Part shown: positions 18,680 through 28,501 of the stretch, piece by piece
Position numbering within the stretch: position 1 is the stretch's first letter
Layout of the letters: each line of letters starts with the position of its first letter
Source of the DNA: Spirochaetia bacterium
Lineage (GTDB): Bacteria; Spirochaetota; Spirochaetia; CADAEX01
Direction of reading: 5' to 3'
Assembly: GCA_017446885.1 (NCBI GenBank)
Contig: JAFSOR010000001.1
Coordinates: forward strand, 1 to 64,000
DNA: 64,000 nt
Notes under the pieces: model-generated
Told to the model about the DNA's origin: nothing
The model's database searches: none
What the model saw: the letters and a program-made list of their open reading frames with translations, nothing else
Translations under genes and position numbers: made by a program

Positions 18680-19984
18680 ATGGCAAAAATCAACTATAGA
18701 ATCTGGGAAAAGCTTTCTGAAAAACAGAAGGATAAGATTTTTTCCAGAAGCGAGATTAATATAAATGAAATACGCGAGACTGTTGAGAAAATAATTGAGC
18801 ATGTACGTAAATATAAGGATAAAGCACTTAGGGAATATGCCCTTAAGTTTGACAAGGCCGACCTATCAAAGCTGCCCATAAAGGTGCAGAAAAAGGAGTT
18901 TGACAAGGCCGAGAAAAGCCTTAGCCCGGAGCTTAAGAAAGCACTTGAGTTCTGCATTGAGAATGTGCGGACCTTTCATGTGGCAAACAAGCCTTCGGTT
19001 CCTAAAAGCGTTACAGTACGGCCTGGAATAAAGGCATACGAGAAGATGACACCGGTTGAGTCGGTTGGACTTTATATACCGCGGGGCAGAGGGAGTTTCC
19101 CCTCCATGCTCTATATGCTGGGTGTGCCTGCTGTAGAGGCAGGTGTAAAGCGGGTGTGCGTAGTAACCCCGCCAAACCCGGACGGCAGCGTGGATGCGGC
19201 CTGCCTATATGCTGCCAGGCTGTGCGGCATAGACGAAGTCTACCGCACAGGGGGCGCCCAGGCAGTGGCCGCCCTGGCCTACGGGACAGAGAGCATAGCA
19301 CCGGTAGTCAAGGTCGTAGGCCCTGGCAGCAAGTTTGTGTCGGCAGCAAAGCGCATTCTGTATGGCAAGATAGATGTGGGGCTGCCGGCCGGGCCGTCTG
19401 AGTCCATACTGCTGGCAGATGAAAGTGCAGACCCATACCTGGCAGCCCTGGACCTGATGGTGGAGGCAGAGCACGGCTCAGACTCATCGGCCCTGCTTAT
19501 TACCCCGTCCAAAGCCACAGCCGACGGCGTGCTTGCACACCTTAAGAAGATGATTCCGCAGATTCCAGAGCCCCGCCGCACATTCCTAAGCGATGTAATG
19601 TCGGGCTACGGCGGCATCATACTTACCAAGGATATGGATGAGGCATGCGATATAGTGAACAACTTTGCGCCGGAGCACCTTGAGATAATGACTGCAGATC
19701 CTTCCAAGACCGCAGAAAAGATTGTAAACGCAGGCGAAATACTTTTGGGCAGCCATACCCCATTCTCGGCGGCAAACTACTCCACCGGGCCGAATGCAGT
19801 GCTACCCACCGGCGGCACAGCCAAGACATTCTCTGCTGTATCTATCCGCGACTTTGTAAAATACACCTCTGTAATCCAGCTGGATAAGAAGGGATACAAG
19901 GCTGTGGAGCCCCATGTGAAAGAGCTTGCCGACTATGAAGGATTCATAACCCATGGGAATGCATTCAAGCTCAGACGCATTTAA
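18680..19984 (+). CDS. histidinol dehydrogenase family protein with altered active site
   Basis: 434 residues, clearly HisD fold ([42 protein letters not shown]). However, residues that bind zinc and substrate in E. coli HisD differ. QAEHG is EAEHG (Glu262 for the Gln ligand). The GDY Asp ligand is Asn366 in AANY. The His of TNHVLP is Ala373. His425 near the C-terminus and Glu332-His333 remain. No other his genes are in the window. It may be an L-histidinol dehydrogenase variant or, more likely, a paralogue acting on another amino alcohol. The start at 18680 has GGAG upstream. Its 3' end overlaps folC by 32 bases. Confidence 0.8.
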   Translation: MAKINYRIWEKLSEKQKDKIFSRSEININEIRETVEKIIEHVRKYKDKALREYALKFDKADLSKLPIKVQKKEFDKAEKSLSPELKKALEFCIENVRTFHVANKPSVPKSVTVRPGIKAYEKMTPVESVGLYIPRGRGSFPSMLYMLGVPAVEAGVKRVCVVTPPNPDGSVDAACLYAARLCGIDEVYRTGGAQAVAALAYGTESIAPVVKVVGPGSKFVSAAKRILYGKIDVGLPAGPSESILLADESADPYLAALDLMVEAEHGSDSSALLITPSKATADGVLAHLKKMIPQIPEPRRTFLSDVMSGYGGIILTKDMDEACDIVNNFAPEHLEIMTADPSKTAEKIVNAGEILLGSHTPFSAANYSTGPNAVLPTGGTAKTFSAVSIRDFVKYTSVIQLDKKGYKAVEPHVKELADYEGFITHGNAFKLRRI

Positions 19985-21281
19985 TTACATAGAAAGTTTC
20001 ACAAACTTAGAGCGTAATTTCACCAGTTCCCAGGCCGAATATAAGCTTGAGCGGATGGCCTATATGCTTGATTCCTGCGGCCACCCGGAGTGCTCTTTCA
20101 AGGCAGTGCATATAGCAGGCAGCAAAGGAAAAGGCTCCACAGCCGCCATCGTGTCTAAAGTGCTGGCTGCCCAGGGCTGCAAGACCGGGCTTTTCACATC
20201 GCCACATCTGGTATCCTACAAAGAGCGGATAACACTGGCCGGTGAATTTTTTTCTGATGATGTTTATGTCCGCAATACAGGGCTGATAAAAGAGATGCTG
20301 GAATCCGGGAAGCTGACCGGAAACCTTGGGCAGCCCACAACGTTCGAGCTTTTAACGTTGCTTGCATTCCTTATCTTCCGCGAGCAGGGCTGCCAGTGGG
20401 CTGTAATAGAGACAGGCATGGGGGGCCGCCTGGATGCCACAAACCTGATTGTGCCAGAGGTTTCAATAATAACCCCTATAGAGCTTGAGCACTGCGATGT
20501 GCTGGGTGACACCATAGAGAAAATTGCATTCGAGAAGGCTGGAATAATCAAGCCGGGTGTCCCTGTGGTGGTGCAGCACCAGAAGCCAGAAGCCCTTGCA
20601 GTGCTCAAGGATGCCGCCCTAAAACGTGGATGCAGGTTCATATATGCAGATGATAACGCTGCAGTATCTGACCTTAAGATGGGTATGGAAGGCTCTGAGT
20701 TTGAGCTTTCAATTGATGATGCAGCCTACCATGTAAAGACAAACCTGACTGGCGATTTCCAGTGCGATAACATAGCCTCTGCCCTGCTTGCAATAAACGA
20801 GATTCTGAGTGGATTTGATATGCACAAAACCCTTAAAGCCCTCGAAGCTGTGAAACTTGAGGGAAGGCTTGAGATAGTGGGCAGGAAACCACCTATAGTC
20901 ATAGATGGCTCCCATACTGCTTACAGTATACAGCGCCTTTTAGAATCCTGTAAAGCGATTTTTGGAGCAGGCGGTGTGCTGGTGTTCGGCAGCGTAAAGG
21001 GCAAGAACTACCAGGCTATGCTTGATATGCTGCTTCCCTGCTTTGATGCTGTAATCATTTCAGAGCCCCAGGGCTTTAAGGAGACCGATGTTGAGGCTGT
21101 GTATGAATATGCAAAGGCGCTGTGCGCTAAATCTGGGACAAGCAAAGCCGTAGTTCTTGAGATAGAACCCAAGAAAGCCCTGGAGCTAGCCATACATAAG
21201 GCAGCACAGCTTGGAAGCGGCAAACCGGTGGTTATAACAGGATCATTCTACCTGGCAGGAGCTGTAAAGAGGTACATATGA
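19953..21281 (+). CDS. folC: folylpolyglutamate/dihydrofolate synthase
   Basis: 442-aa Mur-ligase-type enzyme that adds glutamate to folates. The P-loop AGSKGKGST lies near residue 50. The FTSPHLVSYKERI motif, the ETGMGGRLDATN motif and the C-terminal DGSHTAYS are present. It starts inside the HisD-like gene and ends with an ATGA overlap onto the next gene, so the three are one operon. Confidence 0.92.
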   Translation: MGMHSSSDAFNYIESFTNLERNFTSSQAEYKLERMAYMLDSCGHPECSFKAVHIAGSKGKGSTAAIVSKVLAAQGCKTGLFTSPHLVSYKERITLAGEFFSDDVYVRNTGLIKEMLESGKLTGNLGQPTTFELLTLLAFLIFREQGCQWAVIETGMGGRLDATNLIVPEVSIITPIELEHCDVLGDTIEKIAFEKAGIIKPGVPVVVQHQKPEALAVLKDAALKRGCRFIYADDNAAVSDLKMGMEGSEFELSIDDAAYHVKTNLTGDFQCDNIASALLAINEILSGFDMHKTLKALEAVKLEGRLEIVGRKPPIVIDGSHTAYSIQRLLESCKAIFGAGGVLVFGSVKGKNYQAMLDMLLPCFDAVIISEPQGFKETDVEAVYEYAKALCAKSGTSKAVVLEIEPKKALELAIHKAAQLGSGKPVVITGSFYLAGAVKRYI

Positions 21282-22678
21282 GCTTAAACGCATCGGAAAT
21301 AAATCTTATACTGGACGAGCTGGATATTGAAGGCTCCTATATCCAGAAGATAATACAGCCCGACTTTCACACCCTGATATTCTCGGTCTACTCAAGCAGG
21401 GACCGGTTCAACCTGCTTATCTCCATGAAGCCGGGAACATCACGCATACACCGCCACACCGGCCGGGTCGGCAAGGCCGAAAAGCTCCAGCGCTTTGCCC
21501 AGTTCCTGCGTTCCCGTATACTGGGAGGCAGGATAACAGATTGCAGCCAGCCCGGGGGCGACCGCATAATACGCATGGCAATAAAGAAAGGGGACGAATC
21601 CACCACCCTGTGGATACGGCTTTGGGGCGGAAACTCAAACATAATAGCAGTGGACAGCGGAAACATTATCCTTGACAGCTACTACCGCCGCCCGGCCAAA
21701 GGAGAGACATCGGGAGCAAAGCTTGTTTACCAGATAAAGGAGAAAGATCTTTCGGCTTTCCCGGTGCGCCCCTACCCTGCTGGCGAAAGTTTCAACAGCT
21801 TTATAGACAAATACTACACCGAGCTTGAGGACAAAGAGAGCCTTAAACAACTCCACCAGCAGATAGAGTCGCTTACAAACCGCACCCTGACCAAGCTTGA
21901 GTGCCGGCTTTCCAATGCCAGGGAGCTGGTGGAAAAATACGAGAACTTCGAGCAGTACAAACAGTACGGCGAACTTATTCTTGCAAACACACGCTCCATT
22001 TCCAAGGGCGACACATTCCTTGAGACTGCAAACTATTACAGCGAGAACGAGACTATACGCATACCCCTTGATGCCAAGCTGAGTGCCAGCGAGAACAGCG
22101 AAAAGTATTTCCACCGCTACAAGAAGGCCAAGAACGGCCTCCAGCTCCTTAATGACGAGGTACAGAACTTAAGTGCCAAGATTAAAGATCTTGCCCAGGA
22201 GCAAAAAAGGCTTTTAGAGGTTCAGGATGTTCAGGTTCTTGAGCAGTGGTACGAAAAGGAGAAACAGCACCAGAGCAAGGTGGTTGTAAAGGATATTCCT
22301 GGGCTCCAGTTTGCATCTGGCAGCTTTATGATTTATGTGGGGCGCACCGCTAAGGAAAACGATGCCCTACTGCGCCGTCATGTGCGGGGTTCCGACTGGT
22401 GGCTCCATACCCGGGATTATGCAGGCGGCTATGTCTTTATAAAGGTGGAGAAAGGAAAGAGTGTGCCACTTGATACACTATTGGATGCAGGAGTCCTGGC
22501 TGTGCACTTCAGCAAGGGTAAAAACAGCCAGAAAGCCGATGTCTACTACACTCAGGTAAAATATTTAAGGCGTGCCAAGGATGGCCCTACAGGACTGGTC
22601 ATTCCCACACAGGAGAAAAACCTCTCGGTAACTGCAGAACCGGCACGCCTTAAACGCCTTTTGGGCGAAGAAGAATAA
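21278..22678 (+). CDS. NFACT-family protein (RqcH/fibronectin-binding-like)
   Basis: 466 residues with an NFACT-N domain (about 1-190), a helical coiled-coil region (about 185-320) and an NFACT-R domain (about 345-440) with GSDWWLHTRD, close to the usual D-WLH signature. RqcH proteins bind 50S subunits with peptidyl-tRNA and add alanine tails in ribosome rescue. It is shorter than the roughly 570-aa Bacillus RqcH, so the middle domain is reduced. It ends 3 bases before the convergent response regulator. Confidence 0.82.
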   Translation: MSLNASEINLILDELDIEGSYIQKIIQPDFHTLIFSVYSSRDRFNLLISMKPGTSRIHRHTGRVGKAEKLQRFAQFLRSRILGGRITDCSQPGGDRIIRMAIKKGDESTTLWIRLWGGNSNIIAVDSGNIILDSYYRRPAKGETSGAKLVYQIKEKDLSAFPVRPYPAGESFNSFIDKYYTELEDKESLKQLHQQIESLTNRTLTKLECRLSNARELVEKYENFEQYKQYGELILANTRSISKGDTFLETANYYSENETIRIPLDAKLSASENSEKYFHRYKKAKNGLQLLNDEVQNLSAKIKDLAQEQKRLLEVQDVQVLEQWYEKEKQHQSKVVVKDIPGLQFASGSFMIYVGRTAKENDALLRRHVRGSDWWLHTRDYAGGYVFIKVEKGKSVPLDTLLDAGVLAVHFSKGKNSQKADVYYTQVKYLRRAKDGPTGLVIPTQEKNLSVTAEPARLKRLLGEEE

Positions 22679-22681
22679 TAT

Positions 22682-23464
22682 TTATTTAGCCAAAGACTTC
22701 TCAAGCACACCCAGTGCCCAGTCATACTTAGGCATAAAGCCGCCAGGAATCTTGCTTATATCCTTGTTGCCCTTCTTAAGCCATTCGTACAGGTCGCTGT
22801 CAAAGATGTCGGTGTTAGCCAGCTGTCCGTGCTTTGTCGAAACCAGAAGGTCAGGAATATTGTCATCTGACAGGGAATCCTTAAGACGCTTTATGGCGTT
22901 GTAGTACACCTTCATGTTCACGTTGTTGTACTCTCTTCCTTCCCACAGGGCGCTGTAAATTTCCTCGTTGGTGGCCTCCTTGCCCTGCATGATGACACAG
23001 TATGCAAGTATTTCCTTGGCTTTTCCGGTTATAGAGGTAGGCTTTCCGTTCTTAAGAACCTCGAACTCGCCGAATGTCTTCATGTAAAGCTCCTTCTCCT
23101 GCCGTTTAACCAAAAGCCGCATGCGGGCCATCATCATCTCAAGGGTCTCATGCTTATATGGCTTTACAATGTAATAATCGGCACCAATAATGTTCGAATC
23201 CTTAATATACTCGCCATAAGCCGAGATAATGACAATAAGGATATCCGGCCGCACTGCCCTAAGCTCCTTGGCCAGCTGTATGCCGGACATTGTAGGCATC
23301 TCCACATCAAGGAATGCTATATCCACAGTGTTTGTCTTTACAAACTCAAGGGCATCCTCGGGACTCTCGAAGGTGCTGAGCACCTGAAGATCCTCAATTC
23401 CACTGCTTAAACGCATAAAGCTCTTGATCATCATCGGCTCGTCATCTACTACAATTGCTCTCAT
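22682..23464 (-). CDS. response regulator, REC plus winged-helix output
   Basis: 260 residues. The receiver domain (about 1-120) has DDE at 7-9, the phosphoacceptor Asp53 (AFLDVEMP) and a Lys in KPYK. The output region (about 130-235) resembles the OmpR/SARP winged helix used in BTAD-type regulators (LYMKTFGEFEVLKNG start), not the LytTR domain usual with LytS kinases. TAGGAGGG gives a strong ribosome site. It follows the sensor kinase by 21 bases and is its likely partner. Confidence 0.87.
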   Translation of the reverse strand: MRAIVVDDEPMMIKSFMRLSSGIEDLQVLSTFESPEDALEFVKTNTVDIAFLDVEMPTMSGIQLAKELRAVRPDILIVIISAYGEYIKDSNIIGADYYIVKPYKHETLEMMMARMRLLVKRQEKELYMKTFGEFEVLKNGKPTSITGKAKEILAYCVIMQGKEATNEEIYSALWEGREYNNVNMKVYYNAIKRLKDSLSDDNIPDLLVSTKHGQLANTDIFDSDLYEWLKKGNKDISKIPGGFMPKYDWALGVLEKSLAK

Positions 23465-23485
23465 CTCTCCCTCCTATTAAAAATA

Positions 23486-26287
23486 TCAGTTGGCTGGGAA
23501 CGTGATTGTCACGGTAGACCCAACCCCTATTGTGCTCTGTACATCCACCTTGGCATTAAGCATCTTCTCGAACCGGAATATAAGGTTAAGCATACCGGTG
23601 GAATCACGCTTACCTGTGGCAATTTCTTCCTTTACCTTATTAAAGTCAAATCCTACGCCATCATCCTGCACCTGAACCACAATGTTGCCTTTGCCATCGT
23701 CATAGCTGCGGATAGTGACAGTACCGCCTGCTTTGCCGCGCCTATAGATTCCGTGGCGGATAGAGTTCTCTACCAGCGGCTGTATACCAAGCGGAACTAT
23801 CTTGAAATCCTTTTTCGGGGTATCATATACCACTTTAAGCTTGTCGCCGAACCGCATGCGCTCTATGTTCACATAAGCTTCGATATTGGCTATCTCCTGC
23901 TCAAACGGAATCAGGTCGTTGCTGGACATAGCCTTTATGCAGGCCCGCAGGTGGGTTGTAAAGTCGTATACCAGATCCGATGCATACTGCGGGTCGTCCA
24001 GAATAATCTCGCGGATAGAGCCCAGGGCGTTGTACAGGAAGTGTGGCTGCATCTGGCTCATGGAGTTCTTTATTCTGGACTCTTTCAAGGCCTCCTGAAG
24101 CTCCTTTACTTCCTTGTTCTTCCTCTTCAGCTCTGTGATGTCGTATACAATGCACAGTGCCATTATATTGCCCGAACCTGTGTTACGGTTTATAAAGAAC
24201 GCAATACGGAGTGAGCGCTCGTCGCCGCTTGTAAATTTAGCCTTGCACTGCACCTCTATGTATGGCATGCCAGAGTTGAATGCGCTTATCAGATAATCTG
24301 ATTTGCAGGATGACATGAACGAACTCTTGTCCGAAAGTATTTTGTTCTCTATGCACCAGTTAAGGAACTTTGTGTAGCTGGATGGCTTTTTAAACGGCAA
24401 TTCCACCTCTTTTGGAACAGAGGAATTCTCGGTGCTGAAGAAATCCAAAAGCTCATCCTTTGAAAGGTTAACGTTGGCATAGAGGACACAGCTTGAGATT
24501 ATGGCGTTGCGGTAAGCCCTCTCCTTCTGGAGCATGTCGGCCTCGCGCCGGATTGCAGAATCGATATTCCGGATAGCCACAAACAGGGTATTTGGGTCCT
24601 CGGCATTCAGCATTCCACGGAACTGATAGTAGATAGGCTGCCTGTTATGCACAACACGGTAGTTGAATATATAATTTCTGGATGTCTTTAAGGCTTCTAT
24701 TATCTTTTCCTTATTGACCATGGAGCTTACATATTCATAGTCTTCATAGAAGATATGAGTCCTGTAGTCCTTGTTTGTAACCTCGAAGAAATTGTCGCCC
24801 TGGGTAGATATTCCTATCTCTGCGAATTCGCCACTGGAATTAAGGGTCTTGAAGCTGTTGTCTGTAAGATTAACAACATATAGGCACTCAAAGTCCTGGG
24901 CAAAGGCGTTGAGGACATTGTTCATCTCGGCCGACCTTAAAAGGGCATTGTGCTCCCTGGTCCGGTCCAATATGGAGCCGAAGATAAAGGTGACTTTTCC
25001 GGTGTCATCCTTGAATGGCGACAGTACTATGCGGTGCCATATGGCATCTTCTTTGGAGCCGGCATCAAACATATATTGCTCACCTGTCTCCTGCACTTTG
25101 GAGAGGGCTTTCTTGAATGTCTTTTCATCAAAGCCTGCAAACAGAGTCTGGCTAAGGAGTCCAAGAGTGTCCCAAGTATAGAGCTTGTTGCGTATTCTTA
25201 GCTCGCTGGTTGCTATATTGTAGTCGAAGAAATCGCAGTTAAGTCTGTCTAAAAGGATGGCATTGCGCTCCTGCTCGAACCTTATGTTCTCCATATTAAG
25301 CCTGCGGCGGTAGATGTTAAGAATCATAAGAAGGAAAAGATATACAAAGAGAATCCAGCTTGCAGAAAGGAAAAGGAGGATAATTATACCTGATTTCTTC
25401 TGCTCTATTGAGTATGTCTGAGCCAAAGCACCTCTATTGCCAGAGACAACCAGATGCCAGTCGTTTATTCCAAGGGACTGCAATACTGCAAGCTGCCGCC
25501 TTTCCTGCATATACTGATATCTGGTGGTGCCACCGCTTTCCATACCAACTGAAAGGAATTTCCAGTCTATGGCGTTTTTCATTATATCAGGGAGCCGTAC
25601 ACCACGGGAATATTCAGGCCCCAAATAATCACGGGCAGGAGCATTGGTAGCCAGAATCTCAAGCTGGGAATTTATAATCATGATGCGCAGAGGCTCGGAA
25701 GATAGGTTGGTGCGGAAAAGGAACTCAAGGTTATCAAGCTGCCTTATGGCATAAAGGACTCCCTTAAGCACTCCATTTTCGTAATATGGTATTGCAAAGA
25801 ACAGATAGATATCCTGGCTTATGAAAGAGTCCCAGCGCATACGGAGCATCTGGGATTTGCCGTTCCTGGCAATCTCGTAGAAGAAAGGCATGTCAGAGAC
25901 ATTTCCCCGGTCCTTGCCCTCCTGGTTTATGGAGTTACCGTCAAGGTCGGCAAACCTTATGGCAGACCAGTCGTTTCCCTCCATCATAGCCTTGAGAAAA
26001 TCGCTGTTAAGGTTGTTCTCGAAGCCGCCATTCTTGGCTAAGTAATCCGATATAAACAAAAGTGGTATGAAGTTTCTATCGAATGCACGGTTTATTGTTG
26101 AAACCTGTTCAGAGGCTATAAATTCCATCTCGTCCAGAACCTGCTTGGAATTATAATGCTGCACAACTACGTTGGAAACCAGCTTTATTACTACGATTCC
26201 AACGATTGATATTACTATAAGAATAGTATAAAAATGTTTCTGGAGTTTATTTAAAATGTTATTGAAAACGATTGCATTTTTACCCAT
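23486..26287 (-). CDS. LytS-type sensor histidine kinase with PAS domains
   Basis: 933 residues. TM1 lies at about 17-40, an extracytoplasmic Cache-like sensor at about 42-300, TM2 at about 305-330 and two PAS-like regions before the kinase. The HATPase_c/His_kinase part has the LytS signature QPHFLYN with the phospho-acceptor His749, then an N box (QPLVENSIRHG) and a G box (DDGVGFD). The start at 26287 (MGKNAIVF) is preferred over a longer ORF that would cross the divergent promoters. It probably senses a small extracellular ligand and phosphorylates the adjacent regulator. Confidence 0.86.
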   Translation of the reverse strand: MGKNAIVFNNILNKLQKHFYTILIVISIVGIVVIKLVSNVVVQHYNSKQVLDEMEFIASEQVSTINRAFDRNFIPLLFISDYLAKNGGFENNLNSDFLKAMMEGNDWSAIRFADLDGNSINQEGKDRGNVSDMPFFYEIARNGKSQMLRMRWDSFISQDIYLFFAIPYYENGVLKGVLYAIRQLDNLEFLFRTNLSSEPLRIMIINSQLEILATNAPARDYLGPEYSRGVRLPDIMKNAIDWKFLSVGMESGGTTRYQYMQERRQLAVLQSLGINDWHLVVSGNRGALAQTYSIEQKKSGIIILLFLSASWILFVYLFLLMILNIYRRRLNMENIRFEQERNAILLDRLNCDFFDYNIATSELRIRNKLYTWDTLGLLSQTLFAGFDEKTFKKALSKVQETGEQYMFDAGSKEDAIWHRIVLSPFKDDTGKVTFIFGSILDRTREHNALLRSAEMNNVLNAFAQDFECLYVVNLTDNSFKTLNSSGEFAEIGISTQGDNFFEVTNKDYRTHIFYEDYEYVSSMVNKEKIIEALKTSRNYIFNYRVVHNRQPIYYQFRGMLNAEDPNTLFVAIRNIDSAIRREADMLQKERAYRNAIISSCVLYANVNLSKDELLDFFSTENSSVPKEVELPFKKPSSYTKFLNWCIENKILSDKSSFMSSCKSDYLISAFNSGMPYIEVQCKAKFTSGDERSLRIAFFINRNTGSGNIMALCIVYDITELKRKNKEVKELQEALKESRIKNSMSQMQPHFLYNALGSIREIILDDPQYASDLVYDFTTHLRACIKAMSSNDLIPFEQEIANIEAYVNIERMRFGDKLKVVYDTPKKDFKIVPLGIQPLVENSIRHGIYRRGKAGGTVTIRSYDDGKGNIVVQVQDDGVGFDFNKVKEEIATGKRDSTGMLNLIFRFEKMLNAKVDVQSTIGVGSTVTITFPAN

Positions 26288-26297
26288 TTCTAAGAAC

Positions 26298-26326
26298 AGT
26301 ATACCAACTTTTTTAAAAAGTGTAAA
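26298..26326 (-). promoter_or_regulatory. promoter for the sensor kinase
   Basis: TTTACA (26326-26321) and TATACT (26303-26298) are exactly 17 bases apart on the minus strand. The -10 ends ten bases before the ATG, leaving a leader of only about four bases and no Shine-Dalgarno. Confidence 0.6.
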
Positions 26327-26334
26327 TATAGAAA

Positions 26335-26363
26335 TTGAATATAAACGTAAATTTATGTATACT
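26335..26363 (+). promoter_or_regulatory. promoter, leaderless start of the Memo-like gene
   Basis: TTGAAT (26335-26340) and TATACT (26358-26363) are 17 bases apart. The -10 ends seven bases before the ATG at 26371, so the transcript should begin at or beside the start codon. It is back to back with the kinase promoter. Confidence 0.6.
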
Positions 26364-26370
26364 TTAAAAC

Positions 26371-27168
26371 ATGAGAAAGCCGATTGTAGATGGAATATTC
26401 TACCCAGCACAGAAAAATGAGCTTGAGGCAAAGATAGAGACTCTTTTGTCTGAAGCACCAGAGCCTGTATCTGGCCTGATTCCAAATGCCATACTGGTTC
26501 CACATGCCGGGTACAGCTACACAGGAAAGCTTGCTGCCATGGGCTTTAAGTCTGTCTCTGGCAGAGATATACAGACTGCAGTAATTCTGGCACCTGTGAC
26601 ACGCGATGCCCAGGATGGAATATTCTTATCCGATTTCGATGCTTTCGGGACTCCTATGGGCGATGTGCAGGTGGACAAGGAAGCCAGAGCTGCCCTCCTT
26701 AATAATAAAGGAAGAATATGTATAAACAATTTTCCATTCCTTGAAGAGCACAGCATAGAGGTTCAGCTTCCATTCATACAGCACCTGTGGCCAAATGCTA
26801 AAATAGTCCCAATACATATGGGCCGCCAGAACCCGGGCACTGTAAAGCAGCTTTCAAAGGCTTTAAAAGATGAGTTCGGGAACAGACTGGACAAGACCCT
26901 GTTTGTGGTAAGTGCCAACATAAGCCCCTACTTGGAGCGCAGCCTGGCCCAGGAGCAGGCCGAAGCCTTTATTTCCTTGGTTACAGAAGGAGATTACGAT
27001 AAAATCCTTACCCAGCTGCAGAAACGAAGGCCCCTTCCAAACGGCACAGGCTGTGCAGCTGCAGTGCTGGGCATGAAAGATGCAAAACCAGAGGTAAGGA
27101 TACTGGGAAAATCTGATTCTGGCGGAGATAAAGCAGTCTTCTACACCAGCCTCTCTATTCAGCTCTGA
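26371..27168 (+). CDS. Memo-family protein (AmmeMemoRadiSam system B-like), altered site
   Basis: 265 residues matching the Memo fold in order: a FYP-type start, PHAGYSYTGKLAA, the TPMGDVQVD segment, EEHSIEVQLPFIQ and a C-terminal GC-containing segment. The family's GPSHH is replaced by APVTR, and SSDLSHY-like by SANISPY, so two conserved histidine regions are lost while the PHAGY His stays. No AmmeMemoRadiSam radical SAM or AMMECR1 gene is nearby. Biochemical role unknown. It overlaps the convergent kinase-like gene by ten bases. Confidence 0.75.
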   Translation: MRKPIVDGIFYPAQKNELEAKIETLLSEAPEPVSGLIPNAILVPHAGYSYTGKLAAMGFKSVSGRDIQTAVILAPVTRDAQDGIFLSDFDAFGTPMGDVQVDKEARAALLNNKGRICINNFPFLEEHSIEVQLPFIQHLWPNAKIVPIHMGRQNPGTVKQLSKALKDEFGNRLDKTLFVVSANISPYLERSLAQEQAEAFISLVTEGDYDKILTQLQKRRPLPNGTGCAAAVLGMKDAKPEVRILGKSDSGGDKAVFYTSLSIQL

Positions 27169-27743
27169 GCAATATTGCAGATTATCTCTACACACTTTTC
27201 TATGCCAAGCGACGATGAGCACAGGCAGATGTCGTAGTTCTCGGCCAGGCCGAACTCCCGCTGGGTATAGTAGTTACAGTATTTGCTGCGTCCTTTGTCC
27301 ACGTCGTGGAGCAGGTTCTTAAGCTCGCTGTATGAAAGGTCCGGGTACAGGTTGCGCACATATTCAAGGCGCCAGGATTCATCGCCGTATACAAAGACAT
27401 GAAGTGTGTCGTCGAACTCCTTAAGAATTGCATCGGCATTGCGCCCTACTATTACACATCTGCCATGGTTTCCGAACTGCTCTATAACCTTTTTCTGGGC
27501 TTCCATGAAACGGTCTTCCATAGTTGTCCGGTATACACCGAAAAGGCTCTGGGCAAAGCCGTACTCGTGGGGCACCTTCTCGTCCAAGTCCGAGCTCTGG
27601 GCCAGGGTCAGGTTAGCCTTCATGGCAGATTGTTCCACCAGGTCGTGGTCCACGTACTTATAGCCAAGCCGGTCTGCGACCATACGCCCTATCTTGCCGC
27701 CAGCCGCACCGAATTTTCTGTTTATTGTGATAATCTTTTTCAT
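27159..27743 (-). CDS. cytidylate kinase-like family protein
   Basis: 194 residues. The N-terminal ITINRKFGAAGGKIG is the P-loop region typical of the cytidylate-kinase-like family, where the Walker motif is relaxed (GAAGGKIG rather than GxxGxGKS). GRNAD and the arginine-containing lid fit this family. The substrate is not known; the family is annotated separately from true Cmk. The start at 27743 has AGGAGG upstream and lies 11 bases after glnQ, so it is the last gene of the transporter operon. Confidence 0.8.
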   Translation of the reverse strand: MKKIITINRKFGAAGGKIGRMVADRLGYKYVDHDLVEQSAMKANLTLAQSSDLDEKVPHEYGFAQSLFGVYRTTMEDRFMEAQKKVIEQFGNHGRCVIVGRNADAILKEFDDTLHVFVYGDESWRLEYVRNLYPDLSYSELKNLLHDVDKGRSKYCNYYTQREFGLAENYDICLCSSSLGIEKCVEIICNIAQS

Positions 27744-27754
27744 ACAGCCTCCTG

Positions 27755-28492
27755 TCAAAGAACCTTGTTAAGGAAGCTCTTTGTGCGTTCGTGCTGCGGA
27801 TTCTTAAGAATCTGGTCAGGAGTCCCCTCCTCCAAGATATAGCCGCCATCCATGAACACTATGCGGTCTGCAACTTCCCGGGCAAAACCCATCTCGTGGG
27901 TTACAACCACCATGGTCATGCCAGCCTTGGCCAGTTCTTTCATTACCTGCAGAACCTCTCCTACCATCTCGGGGTCCAGGGCGCTTGTAGGCTCGTCAAA
28001 CAGCATTATGGAAGGATTCATGGCCAGTGCCCTTGCTATGGCGACACGCTGTTTCTGGCCGCCCGAAAGCTGCTGCGGATATGCCTCGGCCTTGGACTCA
28101 AGCCCTACACGCTTAAGAAGCTTCATGCCAGCCTCGTGAGCCTGTGGCTCGGTCATCTTCTTGGTCTTGACCGGTGCCAGCATTATATTCTTGAGCACGT
28201 TCATATTAGGAAAAAGGTTAAAGTGCTGGAACACCATTCCAATGTCCTCCCGCACTTTGTTTATGTTTATGTTCTTGTCGTTTATATCGTTGCCGTCCAC
28301 TATTATAGTGCCACCGTTGGAGTGCTCCAGCTTGTTAAGGCAGCGCAGGAATGTGGATTTGCCGCTTCCGGAAGGGCCTATGACAACCACAACCTCGCCC
28401 TCGTGGATATCGATGCTTACACTCTTGAGGACTTCCAGCTTGCCGAAATACTTTTTAAGGTCTTTAACATGGATTTTAACATTATCTGTCAT
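27755..28492 (-). CDS. polar amino-acid ABC transporter ATPase
   Basis: 245-aa GlnQ-type ATPase. Walker A is GPSGSGKST (39-47), the Q-loop sequence is [10 protein letters not shown], the signature [15 protein letters not shown] and Walker [14 protein letters not shown]; all are intact. It energises import with the permease and binding protein upstream. Nine bases separate it from the permease gene. Confidence 0.94.
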   Translation of the reverse strand: MTDNVKIHVKDLKKYFGKLEVLKSVSIDIHEGEVVVVIGPSGSGKSTFLRCLNKLEHSNGGTIIVDGNDINDKNININKVREDIGMVFQHFNLFPNMNVLKNIMLAPVKTKKMTEPQAHEAGMKLLKRVGLESKAEAYPQQLSGGQKQRVAIARALAMNPSIMLFDEPTSALDPEMVGEVLQVMKELAKAGMTMVVVTHEMGFAREVADRIVFMDGGYILEEGTPDQILKNPQHERTKSFLNKVL

Positions 28493-28501
28493 GGCATCCT
28501 C

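Noticed and set aside
26288-26503. 72-residue N-terminal extension of the sensor kinase
   Set aside because: It would cross the Memo-like gene start and both divergent promoters; MGKNAIVF at 26287 fits the TM topology.
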